Shown: positions 16,179-26,148 of the stretch, piece after piece
How positions within the stretch are numbered: position 1 is the stretch's first letter
Layout of the letters: every line of letters begins with the position of its first letter
Origin: Devosia sp. YR412
Lineage (GTDB): Bacteria > Pseudomonadota > Alphaproteobacteria > Rhizobiales > Devosiaceae
Assembly: GCF_900110945.1 (NCBI RefSeq)
Contig: NZ_FOFL01000001.1
Span: forward strand, 806,001-870,000
DNA length: 64,000 nt
Direction: 5' to 3'
The notes under the pieces: model-generated
What the model was told of the DNA's origin: nothing
Databases searched by the model: none
What the model saw: the letters and a program-made list of their open reading frames with translations, nothing else
Translations under genes and position numbers: made by a program

Positions 16179-18029
16179 CTACTGTGCGGCCTCTTCGGGC
16201 GCATCGGCGTCGATGAAGCCGCCGGACTGCCGGTTCCACAGGCTGGCGTAGATGCCATCGGTGTCGAGCAGTTCGGCATGGGTGCCCTGTTCGACCACCC
16301 TGCCCTGATCGAGCACCACCAGCCGATCCATCATGGCGATGGTGGAAAGCCGGTGCGCAATGGCGATGACCGTCTTGCCCTTCATCAGCAATTGCAGTTG
16401 CCCCTGGATGGCGGCTTCGACCTCGGAATCCAGTGCCGAGGTCGCTTCGTCAAGCACCAGGATTGGCGCGTTCTTGAGCAACACGCGGGCAATGGCAATG
16501 CGCTGGCGCTGGCCGCCGGAGAGCTTCACCCCACGCTCGCCGACATGGGCGTCAAAACCCTTGCGGCCCTGCAGGTCGCTGAGGCCGAGGATGAAGTCGG
16601 TGGCTTCGGCGAGATCGGCGGCTTCGCGCATCATCTCTTCGGTCGCATCGGGGCGGCCATAGATGATGTTGTCGCGCACCGAGCGGTGCAGCAGGGAGGT
16701 ATCCTGCGTCACGACACCAATATTGGCGCGTAGGCTATCCTGCGTGACCTTGGCAATGTCATGCCCGTCGATGAGGACATGGCCGTCGGCGCGGTCGTAG
16801 AAGCGCAGCATCAGGTTGACTAGCGTCGACTTGCCGGCGCCGGAGCGGCCGACAAGACCGATCTTTTCGCCCGGCTTGATGTGGAGGTTCAGGTTGTCGA
16901 TGACGCCGGACTTCTTGCCGTAGTGGAAGCTGACATTCTCGAACTTGATGTCACCCTTGACCGTGCCGATCGGCTTGGCCTCCTTGTGGTCGGATACCAC
17001 GCGGGAGACCGAGAGCGAGGAAATGCCGTCGCGCACCGTGCCGATATTTTCGAACAGCGAGGACATTTCCCACATCACCCACTGGCTCATGCCCTGGAAG
17101 CGCATGACAAGGCCGAGCGAGACGGCCAGCGCGCCGGGGCTCATCAGACCGTTGAGCCAGAGCCAGATGCCGGTGGCGCCAGTGGCAAACAGCAGCAGCG
17201 CGTTGGACCACAGCACCAGCATGTTGAGCACGGTGAACAGCCGCATCTGCCGGTAGGCGGTGTCGAGGAACTGGTCCATCGCCTCCTTGGCATAGGTCTC
17301 CTCGCGATTGGAATGCGAGAAGAGTTTGACCGTGGCGATATTGGTATAGCTGTCGACGATGCGGCCGGTCATCAGCGAGCGGGCATCGGCCTGGGCCTCG
17401 GAAATCTTGCCCATGCGCGGGATGAAATAGACCATCAGCGAGACATAGGCGACGAGCCAGGCGAGGAAGGGAATGGCCAGGCGCCAGTCTGCCGAAGCCG
17501 CCAAAACCACCGCCCCGGTGAAATAGACGACGACATAGACCAGCATGTCGAGCAGCTTCATCACCACTTCGCGCACGGCGAGCGAGGTCTGCATCAGCTT
17601 GGCGCCGATGCGGCCGGCGAATTCGTCCTGGAAATAGCTCATCGACTGCCGGATCAGGTAGCGATGGCTCATCCAGCGGATGCGCTGGGGGAAATTGCTC
17701 AGCAGCGTCTGGTGCATGGTGAGCGTCGAGAGCAGGGCAAAGCCGGGCAGGATGAAGACCACCATGGCGCCCATCAGCGCCAGCTTCCAGCCGTCGGTGG
17801 CGAGAAAGGTCTTTGGATCTGCCGCAGCCAGCCAGTTCACCACATCGCCGATGAAGCCGAAGACGACGATTTCGCCAATGGCAACAGCTGCCGCGGCAAA
17901 GGCCATCAGCCCGAGCCATTTCTTGGCGCCATGGCTGTAATAAAGGCAGAAGGCCAAGAGGCCCTTGGGGGGCTCGACCGGATCGCCGGCCGGATAGGGA
18001 TTGAGACGCTGTTCAAACCAACGCAGCAT
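16179..18029 (-). CDS. ABC exporter, fused permease and ATPase (first of pair)
   Basis: A 616-residue half-transporter with six helices (about 20-330) and a C-terminal ATPase. Walker A is GRSGAGKST, signature LSGGQRQR, Walker B ILVLDEATSALD, H-loop AIAHRLSTI. From the Walker B to the C-terminus it is nearly identical in pattern to the downstream exporter, including QSGGFIDADA against QSGGFLDLDA, so the pair came from duplication. The start MLRWFEQRLNPYP (18029) has CGGTGAC upstream; the longer frame to 18266 would add 79 residues of non-membrane, arginine-rich sequence unlike the family. Its promoter region (18030-18285) is shared with the divergent aminopeptidase gene. Confidence 0.9.
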   Translation of the reverse strand: MLRWFEQRLNPYPAGDPVEPPKGLLAFCLYYSHGAKKWLGLMAFAAAAVAIGEIVVFGFIGDVVNWLAAADPKTFLATDGWKLALMGAMVVFILPGFALLSTLTMHQTLLSNFPQRIRWMSHRYLIRQSMSYFQDEFAGRIGAKLMQTSLAVREVVMKLLDMLVYVVVYFTGAVVLAASADWRLAIPFLAWLVAYVSLMVYFIPRMGKISEAQADARSLMTGRIVDSYTNIATVKLFSHSNREETYAKEAMDQFLDTAYRQMRLFTVLNMLVLWSNALLLFATGATGIWLWLNGLMSPGALAVSLGLVMRFQGMSQWVMWEMSSLFENIGTVRDGISSLSVSRVVSDHKEAKPIGTVKGDIKFENVSFHYGKKSGVIDNLNLHIKPGEKIGLVGRSGAGKSTLVNLMLRFYDRADGHVLIDGHDIAKVTQDSLRANIGVVTQDTSLLHRSVRDNIIYGRPDATEEMMREAADLAEATDFILGLSDLQGRKGFDAHVGERGVKLSGGQRQRIAIARVLLKNAPILVLDEATSALDSEVEAAIQGQLQLLMKGKTVIAIAHRLSTIAMMDRLVVLDQGRVVEQGTHAELLDTDGIYASLWNRQSGGFIDADAPEEAAQ

Positions 18030-18336
18030 AAAAGTCACCGAGAGTGTGCCGATCGCATCGCCGAAACATCGCCGCTGCCCGATCCTCCAAGGGGCAGTTG
18101 CGACAGGGTCGTGGCGGTGCCGACCGGAAATTTGGAGTGGCGTTCGATACGCCCAGATTGGCGCAGAGGAACGCTCGATAAAGCCTTGGTCGGCCCGCTT
18201 CGCCACGCCGGCGTGAATTGGCGTAGAAAAGTGGACCGAAACGGGTGCAGGCTCGTTAGGATACACGAAAGCGCCGAGTCTGCTGTTGCGGCGCAGCCAC
18301 AGTAATTTTCAGACCGACGATTTGACGGACCCGTTC

Positions 18337-20973
18337 ATGCGCACCGAAACCGAGCATACCATCTATCTCAAGGACTATGCACCCAGCCCCTACCGGATTG
18401 TTTCGGTCGATCTCGACTTCAAGATCCTAGTCGAGAACACGCGGGTGCGGGCGCTGCTGACGGTGGAGCCGATCGAGGGCACGGCCCCCGGTACGCCGCT
18501 GGTGCTGGATGGCGACGGGCTGGTGCTGGGGTCGATCGCCATCGACGGGGCGCCATTGATGCTGTCGGACTATGCCGCCAATGATGACGGACTGACGCTG
18601 TTCGAGCCGCCGCTGCGGAAATTCGTGCTGGAAACCGAAGTGACGCTCCAGCCCGAGAACAATACCAAGCTGATGGGGCTGTACCGCTCGAGCGGCACCT
18701 GGTGCACGCAATGCGAGCCCGAGGGTTTCCGCCGCATCACCTATTATCTCGACCGACCGGATAATCTGGCGGTGTTCAAGGTGCGGATGACCGCGCCGTT
18801 GGACGTGGCACCGGTGCTGTTGGCCAATGGCAATCTGGTCGATACGGGCGATGCCGGCGACGGGCTGCATTATGCGGTGTGGGAAGACCCCTTCCCCAAG
18901 CCGGCCTATCTCTTCGCGCTGGTGGCGGGCGATCTGGGTTCGATCACCGACAGCTTTACCACCGGCTCGGGCCGCAAGGTGGACCTTGCCATCTATTGCA
19001 GCCATGGCAAGGAAGCGCAGTGCCTCTGGGCCATGGACAGCCTCAAGCGCTCGATGGCCTGGGACGAGCGCCGCTTCGGGCTGGAATATGATCTCGACGT
19101 GTTCAACATCGTCGCCGTGAGTGATTTCAACTTCGGCGCGATGGAGAACAAGGGGCTCAATATCTTCAATGACCGGCTGGTCTTCGCCAAGCCGGACACG
19201 GCCACCGATGGCGACTATGACGGCATCGAGCGCGTCATTGCGCATGAATATTTCCACAATTGGACCGGCAATCGTGTCACCTGCCGCGACTGGTTCCAGC
19301 TTTGCCTCAAGGAAGGGCTGACGGTCTATCGCGACCAGGAGTTCACGTCGGACGAGCGTTCGCGTGCGGTGAAGCGCATTTCCGACGTGGTGACGCTGCG
19401 CCGCGCGCAATTCCCCGAGGATGGCGGCCCGCTGGCCCATCCGCCGCGGCCGGACCAGTATCGCGAGATCAATAACTTCTACACGACCACGGTCTACGAA
19501 AAGGGCGCCGAGATCGTCCGCATGCTGGCAACGCTGCTCGGCGAAGCCGGTTTCCGCAAGGGGATGGACCTCTATTTCGAACGGCATGACGGCTCGGCCA
19601 CGACGATCGAGGCGTTCCTCGCTGCCTTTGCCGATGCCAATGGCGTCAATCTCGACCAGTTCAAGACCTGGTATCTGCAGGCCGGCACGCCCAAGCTCAG
19701 CGTTGACGAAAGCTACGATGCGGAGAAGCAGACCTATACGCTCAAGCTGAAGCAGGAGACGCTGCCGACGCCGGGCCAGGCGACCAAGCAGGCATTGGTT
19801 CTGCCGATCAAGTTCGGCTTGCTGGGCCCCAATGGAAGCCCGATGGGCTGGAGCGGTGTGTCCGGCGCCGAAGTGCGCGGCGAGCTGATCGTGCTGGATG
19901 GCGCGACGGCCGAGGTGACCTTCACAGGCATTGCCAATCGGCCGGTGGCCTCGCTGCTGCGCGGTTTCTCGGCGCCGGTGGTGCTGGACAGCCAGTCAAG
20001 CCAGGAGGATCAGCTGTTCCTCGCCCGTCACGACAGCGATCCGTTCAACCGCTGGCAGGCACTGCAGGATGTCGGCATGGCGCTGGCTGTTGCGGCGGTC
20101 AAGGGCACGCCGTGGAGCGATGCGTCGGTGACGGCGCTGAGCCAGGCGATGGGCGATACGCTCGGCAGCGAGACGCTGGACGATGCCTTCAAGGCGCTCG
20201 CCCTGAACATTCCCGATGAACAGTCGATCGGCCGCGAGATCGGGCGGGATATCGATCCGGATGCTATTCACCTGGTCCGCAACGCGCTGTTGCGGGCGGT
20301 GTTCGAGCCGCTGGCGACGCAATTGCTGGCGACCTACAACGCGCTGGCCAGTACGGCCCCCTATTCGCCGGATGCGGCCAGCACGGGCCGCCGTGCCCTG
20401 CGCAACCGGACGCTGGGTCTTCTGCTGGCAGGCGAGGCTGCCGGGGCGCAGGTTCTGGCAGCGCAGCAATATGCCGGTGCCGGCAATATGACCGACCGGA
20501 TGGCGGCGCTGGCCAGTTCCACCTATGCCAATACGCCGGAATCGCTCGGCATGCTGGCCGATTTCCGTGCCCGCTTTGGCGGCGATCCGCTGGTGCTCGA
20601 CAAGTGGCTGGCGGTCACTGCTGCGGCGCCGCGCGACGGGGTGATCGATGAGATGAAGGCGATCCTCGCCGATCCCAGTTTCCCCAAGACCAATCCGAAC
20701 CGGCTGCGCTCGCTGGTGGCGACTTTTGCCATGAACAACATCACCCAGTTCGCACGGGCCGATGGCGCCGGCTTCCGCTTCGTGACGGAGTTCGTGGCCG
20801 AGGTGGACAAGATCAATCCGCAAGTGGCGTCGCGCGTTTTGACCGGCTTCCGCATCTGGCCGATGCTCGATGCCCCACGGCGCGAGGCGGCCAAGGCGGC
20901 GTTGAGCGGATTGCAGGGCCAGAGCCTCAGCCGCAATGTGAGTGATATCCTGACCCGAATGCTGGCCAGCTAG
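18337..20973 (+). CDS. pepN: Aminopeptidase N (M1 family)
   Basis: An 878-residue zinc aminopeptidase that trims N-terminal residues from peptides in the cytoplasm. The M1 marks are complete: the substrate-anchoring GAMEN (about residue 268) and HEYFHNW (about 302), with the downstream glutamate in LKEGLTVYRDQEF. The layout is an N-terminal beta saddle, catalytic thermolysin-like domain, a small beta domain, and a helical C-terminal domain to the end. GTWCTQCEPEGFRRITYYLD in the first domain is typical of the bacterial PepN group. I start it at ATG 18337; an in-frame ATG at 18286 would add 17 residues. The length is normal. A hairpin follows the stop. Confidence 0.95.
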   Translation: MRTETEHTIYLKDYAPSPYRIVSVDLDFKILVENTRVRALLTVEPIEGTAPGTPLVLDGDGLVLGSIAIDGAPLMLSDYAANDDGLTLFEPPLRKFVLETEVTLQPENNTKLMGLYRSSGTWCTQCEPEGFRRITYYLDRPDNLAVFKVRMTAPLDVAPVLLANGNLVDTGDAGDGLHYAVWEDPFPKPAYLFALVAGDLGSITDSFTTGSGRKVDLAIYCSHGKEAQCLWAMDSLKRSMAWDERRFGLEYDLDVFNIVAVSDFNFGAMENKGLNIFNDRLVFAKPDTATDGDYDGIERVIAHEYFHNWTGNRVTCRDWFQLCLKEGLTVYRDQEFTSDERSRAVKRISDVVTLRRAQFPEDGGPLAHPPRPDQYREINNFYTTTVYEKGAEIVRMLATLLGEAGFRKGMDLYFERHDGSATTIEAFLAAFADANGVNLDQFKTWYLQAGTPKLSVDESYDAEKQTYTLKLKQETLPTPGQATKQALVLPIKFGLLGPNGSPMGWSGVSGAEVRGELIVLDGATAEVTFTGIANRPVASLLRGFSAPVVLDSQSSQEDQLFLARHDSDPFNRWQALQDVGMALAVAAVKGTPWSDASVTALSQAMGDTLGSETLDDAFKALALNIPDEQSIGREIGRDIDPDAIHLVRNALLRAVFEPLATQLLATYNALASTAPYSPDAASTGRRALRNRTLGLLLAGEAAGAQVLAAQQYAGAGNMTDRMAALASSTYANTPESLGMLADFRARFGGDPLVLDKWLAVTAAAPRDGVIDEMKAILADPSFPKTNPNRLRSLVATFAMNNITQFARADGAGFRFVTEFVAEVDKINPQVASRVLTGFRIWPMLDAPRREAAKAALSGLQGQSLSRNVSDILTRMLAS

Positions 20974-20999
20974 GGCCTTCAAAGACCATACGCAACCTC

Positions 21000-21032
21000 G
21001 CGCCGGCCCACAGAATTCTGCAGTGCCGGCGC
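21000..21032 (+). terminator. Hairpin downstream of pepN
   Basis: GCGCCGGC and GCCGGCGC form an 8-base stem around a 17-base loop that itself contains the palindrome AGAATTCT. No T-run follows, so termination is only suggested. The rest of 20974-21226 shows no gene. Confidence 0.4.
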
Positions 21033-21226
21033 AAGGGCACCCGGAAATCAGCGGGTCTGTGGAAGAATTTTTTCTTCGCCGCTAAGTGACTCTTTTGACT
21101 CGGCAATTCCGGCTGACGCGCCCTGCCCTCCCGTTAGGGGGATGGACAGTAGAGTCGCCATGATTCATTGTTTGTTAAGGGCAAATCGACGGGCAAATCA
21201 CCCCTTTTTCAACACTGGAGACTTTT

Positions 21227-22879
21227 ATGCGGTCGGCGGAGATATCCGGCGCCAGCGTTACCGGATTCGGTGCTGGCCAGGTCAAGGCAGATAGGCATTC
21301 CAAGGTCCGGGCCACGGCCCGCAACCGGCACTTCCAGTTCACTATTACCCCGCTCACCCAGGCCGTCGCGCTGACGGCCGTCATCGCCGCCACCCTCTTC
21401 ATCCTGCATGACGCCGCCCGCAGCTTCGACGATGCCCGGCGCGAGCTGGCCATCATCGGCTCGAGCCTGGCGCGCGATATCGCTGCGCTGTCGCCGGAGC
21501 AGGCCGATGCCGTGCTGGACACCAGCAATCGCCAGTTTATCACCGTCGGCCGGGCCAGCATCATTCCGGCAGAAGTCGCGCCGCAGGGGCCAATGCTGAC
21601 CGGGCTGACCCTGCCGGCTCAGCCGCATGGCGTGCTGGCGCTAGAAAGCCACCAAGCCAATGTCTGGTCGGGCATCCTTTTGCGCGGTGGCATCGCCATC
21701 GTGCTGGCCGGCCTCGTTACGCTGATGGCAGCGCGCAAGCGCCGCGACGACATGCCGGACCTCGTGCAAAGGCATAATTACAGCACGCTGGCCGCCGCCA
21801 TTCCGCTCGGCGTGGCCTGCTGGACGCGCAGCGGCAAGCTGATCGTCTGCAACGAGCAATATCGCGACCGGCTGCATCTCGGCAAAGGCAATATGACCTA
21901 TCAGGATGCGGTCAAAAAACTCAGCATGGGCGGCTATATCAAGCTGCTCAACGATGATGACGGCAGCCGGGTGTTGGAACTGCATCGCGAGGACGGCTCG
22001 TGCCTGTTGATCGATGAGCGGCCTTTGGGCGATGGTGCCTTCATGACGTTGATCAGCGACGTGACCGAGGCCAAGCGCACCGACACCATGCTGCATACAA
22101 TCCGCCAGGAGCAGCGCCTGCTGGCCCGCCGCTATCACGAGGAAAAGCTCAAGGCCGAGGCTGCCAGCCGCTCCAAGACCAATTTCCTCGCCCATCTCAG
22201 CCATGACATCCGCACCCCACTCAACCACATCATCGGCTTTGCCGAGCTGATGCGGCACCAGACCTATGGACCGCTGGGCGATGCGCGCTATGCCGATTAT
22301 GTACAGTCGATCAAGCAATCGGGCGAACATCTGCTGGCCAGCTTTGCCACCATTCTCGATCTCGCCGAACTGGAAGGCGGCCAGAAGCCACTGCGCAGCG
22401 ATCCCGTCGATCTGGACGCGCTGCTCGATGGCGTGGTGCAGCGCTTCAAGGGCCAGGCCAATCGCGCCGGCGTGCTGTTCGTGCTGGGCGAGCATTCCGA
22501 CGCGATCGTGCAGGGCGACCAGCTCGGCCTCGGCCGCATGGTTTCCAATATCGTCGAAAACGCCCTGCGCTTCACCCCGTCTGGTGGACAGGTCAAGCTG
22601 GCGGCTTTTGCGGCGCGCGATGGCGTGGTGATCGAGGTCACCGATACCGGCCTCGGCATGACCGAGGAACGCCTCGCCAGCCTGTCGCAGCCGTTTGCCC
22701 TGGGCGACGCCACCTTTACCCGCGAGGGCATTGGCCCGGGGCTGGGCATTTCCATCTCGCGCGCCATTGCCGAACTCAGCGGCGGGCACCTGGCCATCGA
22801 TTCAACGCCGATGATCGGCACCACGGTGGCGATCTCGCTGCCGCTGGCTGGCGTGTTGGGCATGCAGGCCGCAGAATGA
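21227..22879 (+). CDS. PleC/PdhS-like sensor histidine kinase
   Basis: A 550-residue membrane kinase. One hydrophobic helix lies near 45-62 and another near 145-165, with about 80 periplasmic residues between them. A PAS-like domain (about 185-290) contains ACWTRSGKLIVCNEQY. The HisKA box FLAHLSHDIRTPLNHIIGF has the phospho-acceptor His near 326 and is followed by GPLGDARYADYVQ, a spacing typical of PleC/PdhS kinases that control the alphaproteobacterial cell cycle through DivK. The ATPase domain has NIVENALRFTPSGG, DTGLGM and GPGLGISI. GGAGA precedes ATG. The stop overlaps the start of a 58-residue protein (ATGA). The response regulator is not encoded nearby. Confidence 0.85.
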   Translation: MRSAEISGASVTGFGAGQVKADRHSKVRATARNRHFQFTITPLTQAVALTAVIAATLFILHDAARSFDDARRELAIIGSSLARDIAALSPEQADAVLDTSNRQFITVGRASIIPAEVAPQGPMLTGLTLPAQPHGVLALESHQANVWSGILLRGGIAIVLAGLVTLMAARKRRDDMPDLVQRHNYSTLAAAIPLGVACWTRSGKLIVCNEQYRDRLHLGKGNMTYQDAVKKLSMGGYIKLLNDDDGSRVLELHREDGSCLLIDERPLGDGAFMTLISDVTEAKRTDTMLHTIRQEQRLLARRYHEEKLKAEAASRSKTNFLAHLSHDIRTPLNHIIGFAELMRHQTYGPLGDARYADYVQSIKQSGEHLLASFATILDLAELEGGQKPLRSDPVDLDALLDGVVQRFKGQANRAGVLFVLGEHSDAIVQGDQLGLGRMVSNIVENALRFTPSGGQVKLAAFAARDGVVIEVTDTGLGMTEERLASLSQPFALGDATFTREGIGPGLGISISRAIAELSGGHLAIDSTPMIGTTVAISLPLAGVLGMQAAE

Positions 22880-23052
22880 TCAACCGGGACTGGCATGAGG
22901 CACACCGGATGCCCAAAAATGCCAATCTCGAACAGCGGGTGGAATGGCATATCGAACATGCCGAACACTGCGGCTGCCGCGAGATTCCGGACAGCGTGAA
23001 GCGGGCGCTGGAACAACGCGGCACTCCCGTGCCGCCGAGAAGAAGCGAGTAG
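22876..23052 (+). CDS. Small cysteine- and histidine-containing protein coupled to the kinase
   Basis: A 58-residue frame starting MINRDWHEAHRMPKN and ending PPRRSE. Its ATG overlaps the TGA of the kinase gene as ATGA, so translation is coupled. It contains HIEHAEHCGCREIPD, with several His and two Cys close together that could bind a metal. I recall similar short proteins (RMPKNANLEQR, HxxHCxCR) as conserved unknowns in Rhizobiales, which supports a real gene, but I could not search. The function is unknown. A role linked to the kinase is suggested only by the coupling. Confidence 0.75.
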   Translation: MINRDWHEAHRMPKNANLEQRVEWHIEHAEHCGCREIPDSVKRALEQRGTPVPPRRSE

Positions 23053-23075
23053 GCTTTCTGGCATTGTGCCTAAAC

Positions 23076-23206
23076 CTACCCCCACCCGCCCCCTTCGGGG
23101 CCACCCTCCCCACAAGGGGGAGGGATAAGAAAGACCGAGATCGCTAATCTCTCAATTCCCTCCCTTGAATGGGGAGGGTGGCCCCGAAGGGGTCGGGTGG
23201 GGTGAT
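23076..23206. repeat. Dispersed palindromic repeat, family A, copy 2
   Basis: The clearest copy. The left arm CCCCTTCGGGGCCACCCTCC and the right arm GGAGGGTGGCCCCGAAGGGG pair almost perfectly over about 30 bases, with flanking CCCCACCCG and CGGGTGGGG. The marker GGGGGAGGGATAAGAAAGA is inside. It lies between convergent genes (the small protein and glnE). Confidence 0.85.
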
Positions 23207-23228
23207 GGCTAAGCACCAGCTATACTGG

Positions 23229-26111
23229 TTACAGCCCCCGCGCCGTCTCGTACCATTTTGCCGATGCCGCACTCACCTCGGCCCGCATGGTCCTGAGGTC
23301 CAGCTCCAGCAGCTCGAAGCTCGGGTAATGCGTCAAGCCGGCCAGCAATTCCTTGAAAGCATCGGTCCAGGCTTCGTCCTTGAACGGGCTGACCAAGGCC
23401 GAGCTCATCACTTGCAGCACCGTGGAATAGATTTCGTGGATCTCGGCGAGGCGGGCTCCTTCCGGCACGAGCTTTGTCTCGGCCAGGCGGGACAGCACGC
23501 GGGCGGTCAAAGCCTGTGGCAGGCCGACGGTCTTGCCGGCCAGCAATTGAGCCGACTGGGCGATGAATTCGAGATCGACCAGGCCACCTTCGGCGAGCTT
23601 CAAATCAAACGGATGCCGCGCCGGGCGTTCCCTGGCCATCAGGCCGCGCATCGAGACGACGTCGTCGACGATCTTGCCGGCCTCGCGATGGCGCTGCATC
23701 ACCTCGGCAATGGCGGCATCCACTTCATGGCCGAAGGCACCATCGGCGGCGATGACGCGGGCGCGGCTCAGCGCCAGATGTTCCCAGGTCCAGGCATTGT
23801 CGCGGTGATAGGCGCGGAAGCCGGTGATGCTGGTGGCCAGCGGCCCGGCATTGCCCGAGGGGCGCAGCCGCATGTCGGCCTCGTAAAGCACGCCTTCGCC
23901 GGTCGGCGAAGTGACGGCGGCAACGAGGCGCTGGGTCAGGCGGGTATAATAGTGATTGGTGGTCAGCGGCTTGTCGCCGTCGGACTCGGTGTCCGGGGCG
24001 TCATAGAGCAGGATGAAATCCAAGTCGGAGGTGACCGTCATCTCGCGGCTGGCCATCTTGCCGAAGGCCAGCAATGCCACCTTGCCGCCGCCCAGTCTGC
24101 CATGGCGGCGGACGAATTCGGCGCGAACGCTGTCGAACAGGCGGTTGACCAGCGTCTCGGCCAGGGCGGTGAACTGCTCCCCTGCCCCGGTGGCGCTGAC
24201 CGTGCCGGAGAGCAGACCGGCGGCGATGAGGAATTTCTGCTCCTGGCCGATGATGCGGGCGCGGTCGATGATTTCCTCATAGGAGCGCGCTTCGGCGAGG
24301 AAGGCGTCGACCTTGGCGATCAGCACGTCGCGATGGGTGACGTCATTGGCAAAGGCGGGGTCGATCAGCCCGTCCATGACATGGGCACGGTGGATCACCG
24401 CTTCCGACATGCGCGGTGCCGAGGCCATCAGTTGTACCAGGAGAGTGCGCAGGTTGGCGTGGCTGCGCAGCAAAGCGAAAAGCTGCACGCCGGTGGGCAG
24501 GCGCGACAGGAAATCGTCGAATTTTTGCAGCGCTTCGTCGGCATTGCCGGCTGTGCTCAGCGTGGTCAATAGCGCCGGCAGCAATTCGGTGAGATGGGCA
24601 CGGGCGGCGGCGGCGCGGGTGGCCGGATAGCTGCCATAGTGCCACTTGCGCACCGTCTCGATGGTCTTGGACGGATCGGCAAAGCCCATGGTCGAAAGCG
24701 TTTCAACCGTGCCCGGATCGTCGTCGCTGCCGGTAAACACCAGATTGCCCTCGCCAGAGCCGAGGCTTTCGCCTTCGGTGAACAGCTCGGAATAATAGCC
24801 GACGACGCGTTCGAGGGCAGCGCGATAGTCGCGCTCGAACTGTCGCAGGTCGTCTTCGCCCATCAGGCGGCCGATGACGGCCACTTCGGCAGATGAGGCG
24901 GGCATGACATGGGTCTGCTCGTCGCGCAGCATCTGCAGGCGGTTTTCGACGGCGCGCAGGAACCAGTAGGTCTGGGTCAACTCGGTTGCCGCGCGTGGCG
25001 TGATCCAGTTGGCGTCAGCCAGGGCGGCCAAAGCATGGGCAGTTGGCTTGACGCGAAGCGTTTTGTCGCGACCGCCGGCGATCAACTGCTGGGTCTGGGT
25101 AAAGAATTCGATCTCGCGAATGCCGCCGCGGCCGAGCTTGACGTTGTGGCCCTCGACGCGGATGTCACCGACATTCTTCGAAATATTGATCTGGCGCTTC
25201 ATCGCCTGGATATCGGCGATGGTGGCGAAGTCGAGATGCTTGCGCCAGACATAAGGCGCCAGTTCGCGCAGGAAGGCCTCGCCGACGCGCTTGTCGCCAG
25301 CGCAGGCGCGGGCCTTGATCCAGGCGGCGCGCTCCCAGTTCTGGCCGCGGCTTTCGTAATAGGCCAGCGCGGCCTCAAAGGAGATGGCGACCGGCGTGGA
25401 ACCGGGATCGGGGCGTAGGCGCAGGTCGGTGCGGAAGACATAGCCATATTGCTGGCGGTCCTCCATCAGGGTGACTAGCTTCTGCACCATGCGTGAATAG
25501 ATTTTCGTGGCTTCCGACGGGTCGGCCAGCACCTGCTTTTCGAGATCGTAGAAGGCCACGATGTCGATATCGGAGGAATAGTTGAGCTCCTGCCCGCCAT
25601 GCTTGCCAAGGGCAAAGATGGCAAGGCCCGAATTGGCCGCAGTGGCCTCGCTGGCGGGAATGGCGAGTTGGCCCTTTTCAGCGGCCTGGCGCATCAAAAG
25701 GTTGAGCGCGGCGTCGAGCGCTGCATCGGCGAGGTCGGAAAGGGCGGCGGTCGACTGCGCCGTGGTCCAGGCGCCGCCGGTTTCTGCCACGGCCGCCAGC
25801 AGCGCCGTGCGGCCTTTGGCGATGCGCAGTACCGGCGCCAAGGCCTCCTCGCTGGTGGCGGTACCGCCCAGCGTATCGACGATATCGATAATGTCGGTGA
25901 AGGCGCCATCGGCCGTATCGGCCAAGGTGGCGACCAGCCATTCGGCGTTGGTGCGCGCTAGGTCAAGCAGATAGGGCGCGGATTCCAGCAGCGGGCCGAG
26001 CGTTGCGCGCGAGGCGGTCAGCGTCGCCTGCTGCTCAGGGGACAATTCGGCCAGCCACGCATCAAAGCGCGGCGTGTCGATGGACGGCAGGGCATTGAGC
26101 GAGATGGTCAT
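23229..26111 (-). CDS. glnE: Bifunctional glutamine synthetase adenylyltransferase/deadenylylase
   Basis: A 960-residue enzyme that attaches AMP to, and removes it from, glutamine synthetase in response to PII and glutamine, setting nitrogen assimilation. Two nucleotidyltransferase domains are visible. The first carries GKHGGQELNYSSDIDIVAFYD-type sequence (N-terminal, deadenylylating); the second carries GKMASREMTVTSDLDFILLYD-type sequence. Each has the metal-binding DxD pair. Helical regulatory segments lie between and after them. I start it at ATG 26111 (MTISLNALPSIDTPRF). The longer frame, to 26378, runs through the 3' end of the kinase gene and is not protein-like. It closes the ccm-degP-two-component-glnE block seen in other Rhizobiales. 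Confidence 0.95.
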   Translation of the reverse strand: MTISLNALPSIDTPRFDAWLAELSPEQQATLTASRATLGPLLESAPYLLDLARTNAEWLVATLADTADGAFTDIIDIVDTLGGTATSEEALAPVLRIAKGRTALLAAVAETGGAWTTAQSTAALSDLADAALDAALNLLMRQAAEKGQLAIPASEATAANSGLAIFALGKHGGQELNYSSDIDIVAFYDLEKQVLADPSEATKIYSRMVQKLVTLMEDRQQYGYVFRTDLRLRPDPGSTPVAISFEAALAYYESRGQNWERAAWIKARACAGDKRVGEAFLRELAPYVWRKHLDFATIADIQAMKRQINISKNVGDIRVEGHNVKLGRGGIREIEFFTQTQQLIAGGRDKTLRVKPTAHALAALADANWITPRAATELTQTYWFLRAVENRLQMLRDEQTHVMPASSAEVAVIGRLMGEDDLRQFERDYRAALERVVGYYSELFTEGESLGSGEGNLVFTGSDDDPGTVETLSTMGFADPSKTIETVRKWHYGSYPATRAAAARAHLTELLPALLTTLSTAGNADEALQKFDDFLSRLPTGVQLFALLRSHANLRTLLVQLMASAPRMSEAVIHRAHVMDGLIDPAFANDVTHRDVLIAKVDAFLAEARSYEEIIDRARIIGQEQKFLIAAGLLSGTVSATGAGEQFTALAETLVNRLFDSVRAEFVRRHGRLGGGKVALLAFGKMASREMTVTSDLDFILLYDAPDTESDGDKPLTTNHYYTRLTQRLVAAVTSPTGEGVLYEADMRLRPSGNAGPLATSITGFRAYHRDNAWTWEHLALSRARVIAADGAFGHEVDAAIAEVMQRHREAGKIVDDVVSMRGLMARERPARHPFDLKLAEGGLVDLEFIAQSAQLLAGKTVGLPQALTARVLSRLAETKLVPEGARLAEIHEIYSTVLQVMSSALVSPFKDEAWTDAFKELLAGLTHYPSFELLELDLRTMRAEVSAASAKWYETARGL

Positions 26112-26148
26112 GGGTGAGGGATAGCGTGGCCCCGACTGCGGAGCAAGG

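Noticed and set aside
23076..23206. CRISPR-like array or short tandem repeats
   Set aside because: The G/C-run blocks are inverted arms of single palindromes, not regularly spaced direct repeats with unique spacers. No cas genes are present.
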